Source: Vagococcus vulneris (GTDB taxonomy: Bacteria; Bacillota; Bacilli; Lactobacillales; Vagococcaceae). From it: a stretch of DNA of 64,000 nt. The position numbers and the translations under genes are program-made. Every line of letters begins with the position of its first letter. Position 1 is the stretch's first letter. The notes beneath the pieces are model-generated. The model worked only from the letters and a program-made list of their open reading frames with translations, did not search any database and had not been told where the DNA came from. Positions 46,250-55,854 of this stretch are shown in pieces. Location of the stretch: positions 1 to 64,000 of the forward strand of contig NZ_NGJS01000001.1 of assembly GCF_003950515.1 (NCBI RefSeq), in the 5' to 3' direction.

Positions 46250-46798
46250 ATGGGATTTACAACATTTCATTCAACAACAATTTGTGCAGTAGAAAAAGAT
46301 GGAAAATTTGCTATGGCTGGGGATGGTCAAGTAACAATGGGAGAATCTGTCGTTATGAAGGGGACCGCTCGAAAAGTTCGTCGCATATATAATGATGAAG
46401 TGGTTGTTGGATTTGCAGGGAGCGTAGCAGATGCTTTTAACCTTGAGGAAAAGTTCGAAGCAAAATTAAACCAATACAAAGGCAACTTAATGCGAGCAGC
46501 GGTTGAACTAGCTATGGAATGGCGCAGTGATAAAATGATGCAGAAATTAGAAGCTATGCTGATTGTCATGAATGATAAGGAAATGCTTGTGGTATCGGGT
46601 ACTGGTGAAGTAATCGCCCCAGACGATGGTATCTTAGCGATTGGTTCTGGCGGCAATTATGCATTGGCTGCAGCAAGAGCTATGAAGCGTGACGGACGTG
46701 AAGAATTAACGGCTGGTGATATTGCAAAGGCAGCATTGAATGTAGCCGCAGACATCTGTGTGTATACAAATCACAATATAATTTTAGAAGAAATATAA
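46250..46798 (+). CDS. hslV: ATP-dependent protease subunit HslV (ClpQ/CodW)
   Basis: 182 residues. Proteasome-like peptidase of the HslUV complex. The short N-terminal extension MGFTTFHS precedes [11 protein letters not shown], where the Thr that becomes the catalytic N-terminus is expected, followed by [34 protein letters not shown] and [18 protein letters not shown]. Forms dodecamers capped by HslU hexamers. AGGAGAG precedes the ATG; hslU starts 13 nt after the stop. Confidence 0.95.
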   Translation: MGFTTFHSTTICAVEKDGKFAMAGDGQVTMGESVVMKGTARKVRRIYNDEVVVGFAGSVADAFNLEEKFEAKLNQYKGNLMRAAVELAMEWRSDKMMQKLEAMLIVMNDKEMLVVSGTGEVIAPDDGILAIGSGGNYALAAARAMKRDGREELTAGDIAKAALNVAADICVYTNHNIILEEI

Positions 46799-46811
46799 GG
46801 AGATTAGCATA

Positions 46812-48212
46812 ATGAATTCAATCCATAAAACACCAAAAGAAATAGTAACTGAGTTAGATCAGTACATTGTAGGACAAGGAACAGCAAAAAAATCGGTTGC
46901 AGTTGCGTTGAGAAATCGTTACCGTCGTATGCAGTTAGATGAAAACATGCAACAGGAAATTACTCCTAAGAATTTACTGATGATTGGACCTACAGGGGTT
47001 GGTAAAACAGAAATTGCTCGCCGTTTAGCCAAAATCGTTAAAGCTCCTTTTGTAAAAGTAGAAGCAACGAAATTTACGGAAGTTGGATATGTCGGCCGTG
47101 ATGTTGAATCAATGGTTCGTGATTTAGTTGAGGCAAGTATTTTGATTGTTAAGAAGGAAAAGTATAGTCAAGTTTATGCACAAGCCAAAAAGAAAGCCGA
47201 TGAACGCTTGGTTAAATTATTAGTTCCCGGTATTAAGAAAGAGAAAAAACAATCTGGAAATCAATTTGATATGATGATGCAAATGATGAACGGTTTCCAG
47301 AATAGCGGTCAAGAAGAAGAGAAAGAAGAAGTAAATGATTCAATTCGTGTGAGCCGTGAAACAGTTCAATCTCAATTAGAAAAAGGACAACTAGAAGATA
47401 GAGAAATAACTATTGAAGTTGAAGAAAAAAAACAGACTCCTGCAATGAATAATGGGTTGGAACAAATGGGGATTGATTTAGGTGACACACTTAATGCTTT
47501 GACACCAAAGAAAAAGGTAAAACGGACGATTGCCGTTGCTGAGGCAAGAGAAATTTTAATTAATGAAGAATCAGAAAAATTAGTAAACGATGCTGATATT
47601 CATAGTGATGCTATTAAACTTGCAAAAAATAGCGGTATTATTTTTATTGATGAATTTGATAAAATTACATCAAAATCTGATAATCAAGGTCAAGTATCAA
47701 GAGAAGGCGTTCAGCGTGATATTTTACCAATTGTAGAAGGTTCATTAGTGAATACTAAATATGGACCGATTTCAACGGATCATATTTTATTTATCGCATC
47801 AGGTGCTTTCCACTTGAGTAAACCAAGTGATTTAATTCCTGAGTTACAGGGCCGTTTTCCAATTCGTGTAGAATTAAGCGATTTAACAGCAGAAGATTTT
47901 GTACGTATTTTAACAGAGCCAAATAATGCTTTAATTAAACAATACGTTGCATTACTAGGTACTGAGAATATTAATATTACATTTACCAAAGAAGCTATTG
48001 AAAGAATTGCAGAAATTGCTTATCAAGTAAATAATGAAACAGATAATATCGGCGCACGGCGTCTGCATACAATTCTTGAAAAATTACTTGAAGATTTATT
48101 GTTTGAAGCGTCAGATATGCAAATGGCTGATATTACAATTACCGAAAGCTATGTAAATGAAAAATTAGATAAAATTGCTCAAGATGATGACTTGAGCCGC
48201 TATATCCTATAG
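46812..48212 (+). CDS. hslU: ATP-dependent protease ATPase subunit HslU (ClpY)
   Basis: 466 residues. AAA+ unfoldase that feeds substrates to HslV. Starts with [17 protein letters not shown], Walker [19 protein letters not shown] (about residue 57), pore loop [10 protein letters not shown], a large intermediate I-domain (about 110-240) with charged repeats, Walker [12 protein letters not shown], and sensor region [13 protein letters not shown]. It ends DDDLSRYIL, the C-terminal tail that inserts between HslV subunits. AAGGAG precedes the ATG. Confidence 0.96.
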   Translation: MNSIHKTPKEIVTELDQYIVGQGTAKKSVAVALRNRYRRMQLDENMQQEITPKNLLMIGPTGVGKTEIARRLAKIVKAPFVKVEATKFTEVGYVGRDVESMVRDLVEASILIVKKEKYSQVYAQAKKKADERLVKLLVPGIKKEKKQSGNQFDMMMQMMNGFQNSGQEEEKEEVNDSIRVSRETVQSQLEKGQLEDREITIEVEEKKQTPAMNNGLEQMGIDLGDTLNALTPKKKVKRTIAVAEAREILINEESEKLVNDADIHSDAIKLAKNSGIIFIDEFDKITSKSDNQGQVSREGVQRDILPIVEGSLVNTKYGPISTDHILFIASGAFHLSKPSDLIPELQGRFPIRVELSDLTAEDFVRILTEPNNALIKQYVALLGTENINITFTKEAIERIAEIAYQVNNETDNIGARRLHTILEKLLEDLLFEASDMQMADITITESYVNEKLDKIAQDDDLSRYIL

Positions 48213-48241
48213 TTTATCGTCGAATAGGGGGAGACTGTGTT

Positions 48242-49036
48242 ATGGAGTCATTACTTAGTAAAACAAGAATGATAAATGAGTTATTGCAACGAGAAAATGC
48301 GTTAACGCTTAATTCTGATTTACCATATTCCCAAATTGCTGCTACTTTAGGTGATATTTTAGACTGTAATGTTTACATTGTTGATCGTCTGGGTAGTATG
48401 AAAGGAATTATGATTGTACATAACATTAATAATGAACGTGTGCAGGACATGCTGCGTGAACAACGTTTACCGCACGACTATATTCAATTGATTAGTCAGT
48501 TGACGATGACAAAAGAAAATATCGGAATAAATAGTGATAGTACTGTTTTTCCAATTGAATTACGCTCAGAACTTAATGATGCGTATACAACAATCATACC
48601 AATCTACGGTGCAGGCGAACGTTTAGGAACAATAGCACTAGGACGTATAGGCAGAAAGTTTAGTGCAGATGATTTAGTCTTAGCCGAATATAGTGCGACA
48701 GTCGTTGGTATGCAGATCTTATATCAGCAATCACGAGATCTTGAAGGAGAGTTGCGCGAAAAAACAGCAGTACAAATGGCAATTAAAACACTTTCATTTA
48801 GTGAACTTAAAGCCGTAAAAGCAATATTTGATGAACTAGTGGGAACTGAAGGACGTATCACAGCATCTACAATTGCTGATAAAATAGGTATCACTCGGTC
48901 AGTGATTGTTAATGCGTTAAGAAAGCTTGAATCTGCTGGTGTAATTGAGTCGCGTTCATTAGGGATGAAAGGGACATATATAAAGATAGTCAATCGCTTT
49001 TTTAAAGGCGAACTGGAGGAGACCACGTTAATTTAA
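48242..49036 (+). CDS. codY: GTP- and BCAA-sensing global repressor CodY
   Basis: 264 residues. N-terminal GAF domain (residues 1-155) that binds branched-chain amino acids in most species, a linker helix, and a C-terminal winged helix with the DNA-reading segment ASTIADKIGITRSVIVNALR and ESRSLGMKGTYIK, the CodY signature. Controls nitrogen and amino acid genes when nutrients fall. Last gene of xerC-hslV-hslU-codY; GGGGGAG precedes the ATG. A possible CodY box lies before xerC. Enterococcal-type CodY may not use GTP; that cannot be read here. Confidence 0.96.
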   Translation: MESLLSKTRMINELLQRENALTLNSDLPYSQIAATLGDILDCNVYIVDRLGSMKGIMIVHNINNERVQDMLREQRLPHDYIQLISQLTMTKENIGINSDSTVFPIELRSELNDAYTTIIPIYGAGERLGTIALGRIGRKFSADDLVLAEYSATVVGMQILYQQSRDLEGELREKTAVQMAIKTLSFSELKAVKAIFDELVGTEGRITASTIADKIGITRSVIVNALRKLESAGVIESRSLGMKGTYIKIVNRFFKGELEETTLI

Positions 49037-49058
49037 GATGATGAGAGGGTGATCAGCA

Positions 49059-49934
49059 GTGTCGAATGTGTTGCTGAAGAATGAATTCTGTCAAGCAGAA
49101 TTTAAAGTTGATGGTGCAGAATTAATCAGTTTTAAAATGAAAAAAACAGACATAGAGTACATTTGGCAAGGAGATCCGAGATTTTGGCGTCGCCATGCTC
49201 CTGTATTATTCCCAATTGTTGGTCGTTTAAAAAATGATTCATATACCTTTAATGAAAAAGAATATCAATTAGAACAACACGGATTTGCTAGAGATATGAC
49301 GTTTGAAGTTATTGAAAAAACAGCGTCATCTGTTGTATTTGTTTTGCAAAGCAATAAGACAACGTTAAGCAAATACCCATTTTCTTTTGAATTAATGATT
49401 CGTTATCAATTAAATGAAACAATGCTATCAGTTGAGTATCAAGTTAATAGTTTAGATAACGAAATATTCTTTGGAATCGGCGGACATCCAGCATTCAATG
49501 TTCCATTAGTATCTGGCACAACTTTTGAAGATTACTATTTAGATTTTTATCCTTCAAAAAGCCGTACAGTACTGCCTTTAAAGGATTCTTTTATTAATTT
49601 AGATCGTGCAACGTTAGCTCAAACTAACACGAATATTGTTGTGACGAGAGATTTATTTAAAAATGATGCGATTATACTAAGAACAATTGAGGAAAATCAA
49701 TTTTCGATTAAATCTGATTTAACACATCATGGTGTAAAATTAGTTACACACAATGCACCGTTTGTCGGCTTTTGGTCACCATATGAGAAAGATGCACCAT
49801 TTCTATGTATTGAACCATGGTGGGGGATTGCTGATACACTGGATGCTAATGGTTATTTAACGGACAAGTTTGGAATTAATCACTTGCCTCCTGATGAATT
49901 ATTTACTGCAAGATATGATATAGAAATTTTTTAA
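49059..49934 (+). CDS. Aldose 1-epimerase family protein (LacX/GalM-like)
   Basis: 291 residues from GTG with AGAGGGTGAT upstream. Galactose-mutarotase fold; family blocks include WQGDPRFWRRHAPVLFPIVGRL in shortened form, GIGGHPAFNVPL with the conserved catalytic-region His, and FLCIEPWWGIADT with the catalytic Glu. The LacX branch is uncharacterised in detail but should interconvert hexose anomers. It lies 22 nt after codY without a terminator, so read-through is likely. It converges on the PEP synthase regulator at a shared terminator. Confidence 0.87.
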   Translation: MSNVLLKNEFCQAEFKVDGAELISFKMKKTDIEYIWQGDPRFWRRHAPVLFPIVGRLKNDSYTFNEKEYQLEQHGFARDMTFEVIEKTASSVVFVLQSNKTTLSKYPFSFELMIRYQLNETMLSVEYQVNSLDNEIFFGIGGHPAFNVPLVSGTTFEDYYLDFYPSKSRTVLPLKDSFINLDRATLAQTNTNIVVTRDLFKNDAIILRTIEENQFSIKSDLTHHGVKLVTHNAPFVGFWSPYEKDAPFLCIEPWWGIADTLDANGYLTDKFGINHLPPDELFTARYDIEIF

Positions 49935-49935
49935 A

Positions 49936-49969
49936 AAAATACCGCTCAGTATTTACTGGGCGGTATTTT
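49936..49969. terminator. Bidirectional terminator
   Basis: Stem AAAATACCGC / GCGGTATTTT extended by CTCAGT/ACTGGG; A and T runs on both sides serve both convergent genes. Confidence 0.88.
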
Positions 49970-50801
49970 AGCTATAATAATTATGGTTTTCTAAACCGAG
50001 CTCACTTAAGATAATTGCAGCAGTTTCTTCAATCGACTTTTGTGCGACATTTATAACTAAACAATCAAGTTTTGCATATAAATCATTAGCAAATTTTAAT
50101 TCTTGATGAATTGTTTCCATCGCAGAGTAAGCAGTATCAGGGTTTAAACCGTAAGATCGCATGCGTTCTTTTCTGATGTTATTTAGAATTACCGGATCAT
50201 TGGTTAGACCAACAATTTTCTTTGGATCAACTTCCCAAAGTTGTTTTGGAATATGTGCGGAAGGAATCAAGGGTAAGTTAGCCACTTTAAAGTTTTTATT
50301 TGCTAAAAACAGGCTCAGTGGTGTTTTAGACGTGCGAGATACTCCGAGTAAGATAATGTCAGCTTCTAAAAAACCTTTAGCGTCTTTACCGTCATCATAC
50401 TTCACGGCAAACTCCATTGCGCTCATTCGGTTGAAATAGTCTGGGGTTAGAAAGTGGGTGGCGCCTGGGATTCGTGCCGGTTTTTCTAAAGAGCGGACTG
50501 CTAATTCATTAATTAGTGGTGATAATGGATCTAAACGAAATATTTCATTTTTATAACAAAATTCATTTGCGAATTTAACTAATTCTTCTGATATCAGAGT
50601 TTGGATGACCATTGCATTTAGTTCTTTTGCTTCGTCTAACGCATTTTCTAACGCATCTAGGGTTTCAACAAACGTACTTCGGTATAATTCAAATTTAATC
50701 GGATAAGTCTCGTATTGTGCAATTGCAGCTTTTGCCAACTTTGTTGCTGTTTCGCCGGCAGAATCGGAAATAATGTAAATATTAATTAATTTGTCTGTCA
50801 T
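49968..50801 (-). CDS. PEP synthase / pyruvate phosphate dikinase regulatory protein (DUF299, YqfL)
   Basis: 277 residues. Bifunctional serine/threonine kinase and phosphorylase that switches PPDK or PEP synthase off and on using ADP and phosphate. Signatures: IYIISDSAGETATKLAKAA at the start, P-loop-like GVSRTSKTPLSLFLANKN (about residues 153-170), and GLTNDPVILNNIRKERM. AAGGAAGG lies upstream of the ATG. No target enzyme gene (ppdK or ppsA) is in this window. It is divergent from zur with about 90 bp between. Confidence 0.93.
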   Translation of the reverse strand: MTDKLINIYIISDSAGETATKLAKAAIAQYETYPIKFELYRSTFVETLDALENALDEAKELNAMVIQTLISEELVKFANEFCYKNEIFRLDPLSPLINELAVRSLEKPARIPGATHFLTPDYFNRMSAMEFAVKYDDGKDAKGFLEADIILLGVSRTSKTPLSLFLANKNFKVANLPLIPSAHIPKQLWEVDPKKIVGLTNDPVILNNIRKERMRSYGLNPDTAYSAMETIHQELKFANDLYAKLDCLVINVAQKSIEETAAIILSELGLENHNYYS

Positions 50802-50889
50802 TCTGGTCGACCTTCCTTGTCATATTTTTACTTTCGTCATATTATAGCATATAATAAAAATAAAATATTCAAGAGTTGGAAGTGTAATT

Positions 50890-51330
50890 ATGGATCAAAG
50901 AATAAAGACAGCAATGGATGTTTTGAAGCAGAGTGGGTTTAAGTATACGAGACGACGAGAAGATATTGTCACATTTTTAGCTGCCGAAGATCGCTATGTT
51001 GGACCGATTGAAGTATTTGTTTGGATGAATGAACGATATAAAGGAATGAGTTATGATACGGTTTACCGAAATTTACGCGATTTTACTGAAATTGGTATAT
51101 TAGAAGAAACGGAGTTAAACGGTGAAAAAAAATATCGTTTTCACTGTGATACTTGTGCAGATCACCACCATCATCATTTTATATGCACTAGTTGTGGAGC
51201 AACGAGAGAAATTCATTTATGTCCGATGGATTATTTTAAGGAGCAGTTGCCAGGATGCGTGATTGAGTCACATCGTTTTGAAATATTTGGTAAATGTGAT
51301 AAATGTGCAAAAAAACAAAAGACTTGTTGA
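50890..51330 (+). CDS. zur: Zinc uptake regulator Zur
   Basis: 146 residues of the Fur superfamily. Winged helix with FKYTRRREDIVTFLAAEDRYV and MSYDTVYRNLRDF; metal region CDTCADHHHHHFICTSCG; structural zinc cysteines C99-x2-C102 and C136-x2-C139; and CPMDYFKEQLPGCVIESHRFEIFG in blocks. In memory it follows Bacillus Zur (CPMD and HKFEIYG-like motifs) rather than Fur or PerR. It represses zinc uptake and zinc-sparing genes when zinc is enough. A Zur box before the L32/L33 operon in this window supports the call. It is followed closely by the rpsU promoter. Confidence 0.9.
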   Translation: MDQRIKTAMDVLKQSGFKYTRRREDIVTFLAAEDRYVGPIEVFVWMNERYKGMSYDTVYRNLRDFTEIGILEETELNGEKKYRFHCDTCADHHHHHFICTSCGATREIHLCPMDYFKEQLPGCVIESHRFEIFGKCDKCAKKQKTC

Positions 51331-51356
51331 CGGAGTTTAGTGAATTACGTTATAAT
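51327..51356 (+). promoter_or_regulatory. Promoter of rpsU-yqeY
   Basis: -35 TTGACG (51327-51332) overlapping the zur stop, -10 TATAAT (51351-51356), 18-nt spacer. The -10 lies within CGTTA-7nt-TAACG, a short inverted repeat that does not fit the Zur consensus. Confidence 0.65.
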
Positions 51357-51443
51357 ATGTAACGAACAGTTTTTTGTTTAATCTTATTTTTTTTGTATTA
51401 TATAAAAAACGGTTACCACATTGTTTGGAGGGAGGGATTTTAC

Positions 51444-51620
51444 ATGTCAAAAACTGTTGTTCGTAAAAACGAATCATTAGATGACGCTCTTCGTCGCTTC
51501 AAACGTTCCGTTTCAAAAACTGGTACTTTACAAGAGTACCGCAAACGCGAATTCTACGAAAAACCAAGCGTTAAGCGTAAGAAAAAGTCTGAAGCTGCAA
51601 GAAAACGTAAAAAATACTAG
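51444..51620 (+). CDS. rpsU: 30S ribosomal protein S21
   Basis: 58 residues from ATG with GGAGGGAGG just upstream. Starts [21 protein letters not shown] and ends in a basic tail [13 protein letters not shown], the standard S21 pattern. Needed for mRNA base pairing with 16S rRNA during initiation. yqeY follows, a conserved pairing in Firmicutes. The long untranslated leader (about 80 nt) has no structure I recognise. Confidence 0.96.
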   Translation: MSKTVVRKNESLDDALRRFKRSVSKTGTLQEYRKREFYEKPSVKRKKKSEAARKRKKY

Positions 51621-51643
51621 TTTGAATGAATGGATCTGATATT

Positions 51644-52087
51644 ATGACACTGTTAACTGAGTTAAATAGTGATATAAAAGTAGCGATGAAAAACAAAGAC
51701 AGAGAGGTTCTCTCTGTTTTACGAATGATGAAATCTTCTTTACAAAATGAAGAGATTAAAAAAGGCGAGCCGTTAATCGTTGATGAGGAGTTAACGGTGT
51801 TGTCACGAGAAGTGAAACAACGAAAAGACTCAATTGAAGAATTTTCAAAGGCAGGTCGTGATGACTTGGTAGAAAAAACTGAAGCTGAATTAGCTGTTGT
51901 TTCACGTTATTTACCTGAACAATTAACAGATGATGAATTAAGAAGAATTATAACACAAGTTATATCAGAAACTGGTGCTTCATCAATGAAAGAATTTGGG
52001 AAAGTTATGAGTGCTGTAATGCCAAAGGTCAGAGGTAAAGCGGATGGGCAACATGTCAATGTTTTAGTGAAAGAATTAATATCATAA
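51644..52087 (+). CDS. yqeY: YqeY family protein (GatB-like tail domain)
   Basis: 147 residues from the ATG at MTLLTELNSDIKVAMKNKD, which matches the usual family start; an ATG six codons earlier lacks homology. The binding site is weak (GGAT), suggesting coupling to rpsU. Helical protein related to the C-terminal domain of GatB amidotransferase subunits; contains LSVLRMMKSSLQNEEIKKG, LSREVKQRKDSIEEFSKAGR and FGKVMSAVMPKVRGKADG in blocks. Thought to bind tRNA-related ligands, but the role is not established. Confidence 0.9.
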   Translation: MTLLTELNSDIKVAMKNKDREVLSVLRMMKSSLQNEEIKKGEPLIVDEELTVLSREVKQRKDSIEEFSKAGRDDLVEKTEAELAVVSRYLPEQLTDDELRRIITQVISETGASSMKEFGKVMSAVMPKVRGKADGQHVNVLVKELIS

Positions 52088-52093
52088 TCCGAT

Positions 52094-52123
52094 AAGACAA
52101 CGAGTTTACTCGTTGTCTTTTTT
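52094..52123 (+). terminator. Rho-independent terminator of rpsU-yqeY
   Basis: 11-bp stem AAGACAACGAG / CTCGTTGTCTT with a four-base loop and T-run. Confidence 0.92.
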
Positions 52124-52132
52124 GTTCATTTC

Positions 52133-52161
52133 TTGGTGATATCCAAGTTATGTGGTATTAT
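52133..52161 (+). promoter_or_regulatory. Promoter of the phoH operon
   Basis: -35 TTGGTG (52133-52138) and -10 TATTAT (52156-52161), 17-nt spacer, 35 nt before the phoH start. Confidence 0.6.
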
Positions 52162-52195
52162 TTACAAGTGAAGAGTAGAAAAGGAGTTGTAGTTT

Positions 52196-53158
52196 TTGAG
52201 TAATCCTGATAATACAAGTATAGATATTATTATTAATGATACAGTTGATTTAAATGAACTGTTTGGTTCGCAAGATGCACATCTTAATCTTTTAGAAGAT
52301 TACTTGGACATTATTGTTTCAAGTCGAGGTGAGGTCATCCATCTTGAAGGGAAACAGCAACATGTAAAACAAGCACACAGTATTTTAAAAGCCTTAATGG
52401 AATTAATTAAAAGAGGTCATAAAATCAACCAGCAAGACTTAGTTACCGCAATTAAGATGAGTCAAGCTGATAATTTAACGTCTTTTTTGAATTTATATGA
52501 AGTCACATTGATCAAAGATGCAAAAGGGCAGCCGATACGCATAAAAAATGCAAATCAAAAGCTATATATCGACAGCATTAAGAAAAACGATGTTGTTTTC
52601 GGTATAGGTCCAGCCGGAACTGGAAAAACCTTTTTAGCAGTAGTTATGGCAGTAGCTGCACTAAAAAATGGACAAGTCGATAAGATTATTCTAACACGTC
52701 CGGCAGTAGAAGCTGGTGAAAGTCTAGGTTTCCTGCCCGGTGATCTTCAAGAAAAAGTAAATCCTTATTTAAGACCGATTTACGATGCCTTGTATCAGAT
52801 ATTGGGTATGGAGCACACGGCTCGTTTAATGGAACGTGGCGTTATTGAGATTGCACCATTAGCATACATGAGAGGTCGTACTTTAGATAAATCTTTTGTT
52901 ATTTTGGACGAAGCACAAAACACCACGAATGCCCAAATGAAGATGTTTTTAACGAGACTAGGTTATGGATCTAAGATGATTATTAATGGTGATAAAACAC
53001 AAATTGATTTACCAAAAATCAGCGATAGTGGGTTAATAAAAGCTGAACGAATTTTGAAAAATTTAAAAAAATTAAAATTTATCGAATTTTCAGCTGAAGA
53101 TGTTGTAAGACATCCGGTTGTAGCGGAAATCATTAAAGCATATGAGGAAGAAAAGTAG
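52196..53158 (+). CDS. phoH: PhoH family ATPase
   Basis: 320 residues from TTG with AAGGAG 9 nt upstream. N-terminal KH-like region (residues 1-110), then the P-loop ATPase core with Walker A FGIGPAGTGKTFLAVVMA (about 136), RPAVEAGESLGFLPGD, and Walker B SFVILDEAQNTTNAQMKMF. Family is linked to RNA metabolism and often stands beside ybeY, as here. It begins the run phoH-pgpH-ybeY-dgkA-era. Confidence 0.93.
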   Translation: MSNPDNTSIDIIINDTVDLNELFGSQDAHLNLLEDYLDIIVSSRGEVIHLEGKQQHVKQAHSILKALMELIKRGHKINQQDLVTAIKMSQADNLTSFLNLYEVTLIKDAKGQPIRIKNANQKLYIDSIKKNDVVFGIGPAGTGKTFLAVVMAVAALKNGQVDKIILTRPAVEAGESLGFLPGDLQEKVNPYLRPIYDALYQILGMEHTARLMERGVIEIAPLAYMRGRTLDKSFVILDEAQNTTNAQMKMFLTRLGYGSKMIINGDKTQIDLPKISDSGLIKAERILKNLKKLKFIEFSAEDVVRHPVVAEIIKAYEEEK

Positions 53159-53181
53159 TTAGAAATTAGGAGGCCTCAAAA

Positions 53182-55377
53182 ATGTCTGCAAAGCTTAGAC
53201 AAATACCTGAAAGATTAGGAAAGCATTACATACCGATTGTGTTAATTATTTTAACTGCGGCGATTTTTCTTATTATTTTAGGTAGTGTGCGACATAAAGT
53301 CGTTACATTTAAAGTAGGACAGTTAGCTGAAGAAACTATTCGTGCAAATAAAACAGTTGAAAACAGAACAGAGACAGAAGAAAAGCAGAGATTAGCAATG
53401 GAAAGTGTATCACCAGAGTACACGTATGATCCTAACAAAGCTGATCAGCAAGAGTCTTTATTGGATAAAATGTTTCAAATGGTGACTCAGGTTAACGATG
53501 AATCAGAGAGTGAGTATAAAGCTGAATTAGATAAAGCAAAAGATAAAAAGACTGTTAATCGTTTAACAGTTGAAGAGAAATTGCCTAAAATGAAATCTAA
53601 ATTCGAGAAATTAAGTCAGAATGATATTGCTTATTTTCAAACATTCCCGGATAGTTTTTATGAACAGCTTTTGAATCTTTCTGAAGATGATTTAAAAAGC
53701 GTAGCAACTGAGAGTAAACAAATTATTAAGGATACAATGTCAAAGAAGATTAGAAATTCAACGTTACAGATGGAAAAAAATTCAGCAACGGGCAAGATAC
53801 AGTATTTAAATGTATCTAACTCACTTCAAGACATTATCAAGAGTATTGTTGATAGGACAGTAGTTGTTAATGAAGTTGCAAATGATAAAGCGACAGAAAA
53901 GATGCGAGAAAGTGCCAAAAATAATGTTCAGCCGGTAATGATCTATCAAGGTGAAATTATCGTACGAGAAGGCGAACAAATTGATACAAAAGCAATGGAT
54001 AAAATTAAACTGCTCGGTTTAAATACTCAATCAACATCACTTTATCCCATTATTTCAGTGGCTGTAACGTTGCTTGTACAATTGATTATTATTTCATATT
54101 TATTATATCGTGAAAAAGAAAGTGATCGAGTTAAAGTTTTGACAATGTATGCAGCTGCTACATTAATTTCAATTTTAATTATGAAAACAATTTTTTTCTT
54201 TCAAAAGAACAGTATGAGTTCGGTAGCTTTAATTTTCCCTGCAGCTTTTGTTCCGTTGATGGTTAACCTTTTTGTAAATCGACAGTGGAGTCTAACATTA
54301 ACAATTTTTCAATCCGTATTTTCAATATTTATTTTTTATCGTTTTGCTGGAACAACTTCTTTGTTGGCAATCTGCCTATTCTATGCTTTTTGTGGAGGTA
54401 TTGCAGGTTTTTTAAATAAAAATCGAATAAACACTCAATTAAAATCAGCTTCATTTTTACTTATTTTTGTACCGACATTGTTCATGTTGGGATTAACATC
54501 TTATCAAGGGATGGGGATTACGGATGGCAAGACTATCACAACATTATTCTTAGCAGTTGCTAGTGGTATATTTTCCTTCGTCTTATCAATTGGTTTATAT
54601 CCTTATATTGAAGTGTTGGTCAATGACGACAGTGTGATTGTGTTAAATGAATTAAGTAATCCAAACCACCCTCTTTTAAAACAATTATTAGAGGAAGCTC
54701 CGGGAACATACCACCACAGTATGATGGTGGCGAGTCTTAGTGCAAATGCTGTGGCAGAAATCGGTGGAAGATCCCTACTGACACGTGTTGCTTGCTACTA
54801 TCATGATATTGGTAAAATAAAACATGCTAACTTTTTCGTTGAAAATTTACCAGATGGTGCAGAAAATCCGCATAATTTTTTATTACCGTCTGATAGTAAA
54901 GAAATCATCTTTGGTCATGTTACGGATGGAGTCAAAACGTTAAAGGAGGCCAATATGCCTCAGTTTGTAATTGATGTTTGTCAACAACATCATGGAACGA
55001 CTTTAATGAAATATTTTTATATTAAAGAACAAGAAAGAAAACCAGATACACAAGAAGCATCTTTCCGTTATCCTGGTCCGATACCGCAAAGCCGTGAAGC
55101 AGCAATTGTTAATATTGCGGATAGCTCTGAGGCTGCTGTTAGAGCTATGGGTCACCCGACCAATGATAAGATTCGTGAGTTTGTTCATGAGTTAATTCGT
55201 TCTCGAATTGAAGATGGTCAATTGCTGGATTCTGGACTTACTTTGAAAGAATTGCAAATAGTCGAGGACAGTATTGTTAATGGTTTATGTAGTACGTTCC
55301 ACTCAAGAATTAAATATCCAAAAATGAAATCTGAAGCTGAAAAAATGAAACAAGAACAAGAGGAGCGTAAAGATTAA
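53182..55377 (+). CDS. pgpH: Cyclic-di-AMP phosphodiesterase PgpH (7TMR-HD)
   Basis: 731 residues. N-terminal helix (about 19-38), a large extracellular 7TMR-HDED domain (about 40-285), seven membrane helices (about 290-475), then a cytoplasmic HD domain with HHSMMVASLSANAVAEIGG (about 510) and CYYHDIGKIKH (HD pair about 539). Homologues hydrolyse c-di-AMP to pApA and so adjust potassium and osmolyte uptake. GGAGG precedes the ATG; ybeY begins immediately after the stop. Confidence 0.95.
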   Translation: MSAKLRQIPERLGKHYIPIVLIILTAAIFLIILGSVRHKVVTFKVGQLAEETIRANKTVENRTETEEKQRLAMESVSPEYTYDPNKADQQESLLDKMFQMVTQVNDESESEYKAELDKAKDKKTVNRLTVEEKLPKMKSKFEKLSQNDIAYFQTFPDSFYEQLLNLSEDDLKSVATESKQIIKDTMSKKIRNSTLQMEKNSATGKIQYLNVSNSLQDIIKSIVDRTVVVNEVANDKATEKMRESAKNNVQPVMIYQGEIIVREGEQIDTKAMDKIKLLGLNTQSTSLYPIISVAVTLLVQLIIISYLLYREKESDRVKVLTMYAAATLISILIMKTIFFFQKNSMSSVALIFPAAFVPLMVNLFVNRQWSLTLTIFQSVFSIFIFYRFAGTTSLLAICLFYAFCGGIAGFLNKNRINTQLKSASFLLIFVPTLFMLGLTSYQGMGITDGKTITTLFLAVASGIFSFVLSIGLYPYIEVLVNDDSVIVLNELSNPNHPLLKQLLEEAPGTYHHSMMVASLSANAVAEIGGRSLLTRVACYYHDIGKIKHANFFVENLPDGAENPHNFLLPSDSKEIIFGHVTDGVKTLKEANMPQFVIDVCQQHHGTTLMKYFYIKEQERKPDTQEASFRYPGPIPQSREAAIVNIADSSEAAVRAMGHPTNDKIREFVHELIRSRIEDGQLLDSGLTLKELQIVEDSIVNGLCSTFHSRIKYPKMKSEAEKMKQEQEERKD

Positions 55378-55854
55378 ATGAATATAACGCTAATAGATGA
55401 ATCAAATTATTTATCCAAGCCACGCAAGGAATTAATTGTTAATATTTTAAATTTTGCTGGTAAAAGCAGTGAGCTACAATTATCTGATAATACAGAAATG
55501 TCTGTAACTATTGTTAATAACCAGCAAATTCAAGAAATTAATAAAGAATATCGCGGTAAGGATATGCCAACAGATGTGATAAGCTTTGCCATTGAAGATA
55601 ATGGGGATGAGGAGCTTATGTTTGATTTGTCAGAATTTGACATACCGAGAGATATTGGTGATATCGTTGTTTCTTTTCCAAAAGTGGATGAACAGGCGAA
55701 AGAATATAATCATTCGTTTGAACGTGAATTAGGGTTTTTAGTAGTTCATGGATTCTTACATTTAAATGGCTATGACCACATGACAGCTGAAGAAGAAAAA
55801 GTCATGTTTGACTTACAAAGAAAGATACTAGATGAATATGGACTTGAACGATAA
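55378..55854 (+). CDS. ybeY: Endoribonuclease YbeY (16S rRNA maturation)
   Basis: 158 residues. Metal-dependent RNase for 16S rRNA 3' end processing and ribosome quality control. The zinc site is VHGFLHLNGYDH (three His, about residues 122-133), preceded by ELGFLVVHG, and MPTDVISFAIED in the middle is the second conserved block. It starts directly after the pgpH stop (AAAGATTAAATG), and dgkA begins inside its 3' end. Confidence 0.95.
   Translation: MNITLIDESNYLSKPRKELIVNILNFAGKSSELQLSDNTEMSVTIVNNQQIQEINKEYRGKDMPTDVISFAIEDNGDEELMFDLSEFDIPRDIGDIVVSFPKVDEQAKEYNHSFERELGFLVVHGFLHLNGYDHMTAEEEKVMFDLQRKILDEYGLER

Noticed and set aside
51347-51363. Inverted repeat CGTTA/TAACG at the rpsU promoter as a Zur box
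   Set aside because: The spacing and bases do not fit TCGTAATnATTACGA, and it covers an ordinary -10 element.
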